Of a DNA stretch of 34,566 bases, positions 34,236-34,566 are shown in pieces; the stretch's first letter is position 1, and every line of letters starts with the position of its first letter. Made by a program: the position numbers and the translations under genes. The notes below the pieces were generated by a model. The model searched no databases. It saw nothing but the letters and a program-made list of their open reading frames with translations, and was not told the DNA's origin. Origin of the DNA: an uncultured Collinsella sp. (GTDB taxonomy: Bacteria; Actinomycetota; Coriobacteriia; Coriobacteriales; Coriobacteriaceae); NCBI GenBank assembly GCA_959604825.1, contig CAUHCN010000027.1, positions 1 through 34,566 on the forward strand. The letters run 5' to 3'.

Positions 34236-34275
34236 ACGGGCCCGTATCTCCCAGGGATGCGGGCCCGTTTCTTTT
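34236..34275 (+). terminator. tRNA-Leu terminator
   Basis: ACGGGCCCG and CGGGCCCGT form a perfect 9-bp stem with a 15-nt loop (34236-34268), followed by TTCTTTT. It lies ten bases after the encoded CCA. Confidence 0.9.
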
Positions 34276-34403
34276 GCACGCCGGTGGGGCTCGAACCCGC
34301 GAGGGGGCGAGCGTTAAGCAAACGCGGAGCGTTTGTAGCGAGCCGGCGAGGGCGCCGGCAGGCGACCGAGGCCGGTGCGTATTTGCTGCGCAAATTCGCA
34401 GAC
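34276..34403. other. GC-rich hairpin-rich segment between duplicated tRNA ends
   Basis: No gene is visible. The segment contains an antisense T-arm-like stretch (GGTGGGGCTCGAACCCGC at 34281-34298) and short dyads CAAACGC/GCGTTTG, GCCGGC/GCCGGC and TTTGC/GCAAA. It lies between the tRNA terminator and the second copy of the tRNA 3' end. Confidence 0.5.
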
Positions 34404-34421
34404 GTCCCACCGCCCCTACCA
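34404..34421 (+). repeat. Second copy of the tRNA-Leu 3' end
   Basis: GTCCCACCGCCCCTACCA is identical to the last 18 bases of the tRNA gene (34209-34226), at a distance of 195 bp. The rest of a tRNA is missing. It is followed, 10 bp later, by a diverged copy of the tRNA terminator. Confidence 0.9.
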
Positions 34422-34431
34422 CGCATTGTTT

Positions 34432-34468
34432 ACGAGCCCGTGTCCCCCGGAGACGCGGGCTCGTTTCT
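34432..34468 (+). terminator. Diverged copy of the tRNA terminator
   Basis: ACGAGCCCG and CGGGCTCGT form a 9-bp stem (34432-34464) followed by TTCTT. The stem, loop length (15 nt) and position after the CCA match the first terminator (34236-34268). Confidence 0.8.
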
Positions 34469-34509
34469 TGTGGATGCCGACACGGATGATAAGTTGCGGT
34501 GGAATAGTT

Positions 34510-34566
34510 CCTGTTTGGGGGTGCGGACAGAAAGTTGGACCGCGGGGCGGTCCGGACTGGAGGTTC
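34510..34566. other. Window end with a possible IS terminus
   Basis: The last bases include GCGGACAGAAAGTTGGACCG and a GGACCGCGGGGCGGTCC palindrome. This resembles the ends of IS3-group elements, which often have GGACA..AAAGTTGGAC-like tips. The element, if any, lies beyond the window. Confidence 0.25.

Overview
The window looks like a GC-rich actinobacterial chromosome, most likely a Collinsella-type member of the Coriobacteriia. This is inferred from codon and GC style, strong AAAGGA/GGAGG ribosome binding sites, densely packed operons and the right-hand housekeeping genes (galactitol-type PTS IIB, VOC protein, OmpR-type two-component system, tRNA-Leu). No rRNA or other species marker is present, so the assignment is not firm. 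The left three quarters are accessory DNA; from about 29.7 kb rightward the content looks like ordinary chromosome.

Layout. 1-5.4 kb (minus): a truncated-by-window helicase-like ATPase, a ClpX-like AAA+ ATPase, a 68-residue membrane protein and a six-helix membrane protein. They are divergent from a plus-strand gene (5.7-7.3 kb) encoding a catalytically degenerate N6-methylase fused to an HsdS-like target recognition region. 7.4-9.5 kb (minus): three unknown genes (one a membrane protein) plus a duplicated gene tail and a tandem hairpin repeat. 9.6-11.7 kb (plus): a large zinc-ribbon protein of the DUF6076 kind. 11.8-12.1 kb: a phage-tail-like scrap. 12.1-18.3 kb (minus): a complete LlaJI-like restriction-modification operon, with two C5-cytosine methyltransferases, a McrB-like ATPase and a DUF2357/McrC-like PD-(D/E)xK nuclease. 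18.3-19.6 kb: gene-poor debris ending in a broken second copy of the nuclease C-terminus, placed directly in front of a SIR2-domain defence-type gene (19.6-21.2 kb). 21.2-22.0 kb: palindromes, a truncated small ORF and a two-helix membrane protein. 22.1-26.1 kb (minus): an unknown gene, a ClpP-type protease with an intact triad, a soluble VirD4/TraG-like ATPase and another unknown gene. These are divergent from a second degenerate N6-methylase/HsdS-like gene (26.4-27.8 kb). 27.9-29.4 kb: an AbiE toxin-antitoxin pair.

How it may fit together. Two blocks share one architecture: a minus-strand operon of ATPase, protease or membrane genes, divergent from a plus-strand degenerate methylase/HsdS-like protein. 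The left block holds the ClpX-like unfoldase and helicase; the right block holds ClpP and the VirD4-like ATPase. No relaxase, VirB4 or other mating-pore gene is present. My working hypothesis is that the two blocks are halves of one DNA-recognition plus unfoldase/protease system, split by or grown around a defence island (LlaJI-like R-M, SIR2, AbiE). That the blocks form one functional system is inference; the component families are read from motifs.

The right end carries a UBA-like/DUF4342 membrane protein, an OmpR-family response regulator overlapping its histidine kinase, a 176-bp MITE-like inverted-repeat element, VOC and PTS IIB genes, a membrane-anchored repeat protein, and tRNA-Leu(UAA). 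A second copy of the 3' end and terminator of this tRNA lies 195 bp downstream, a possible integration scar.
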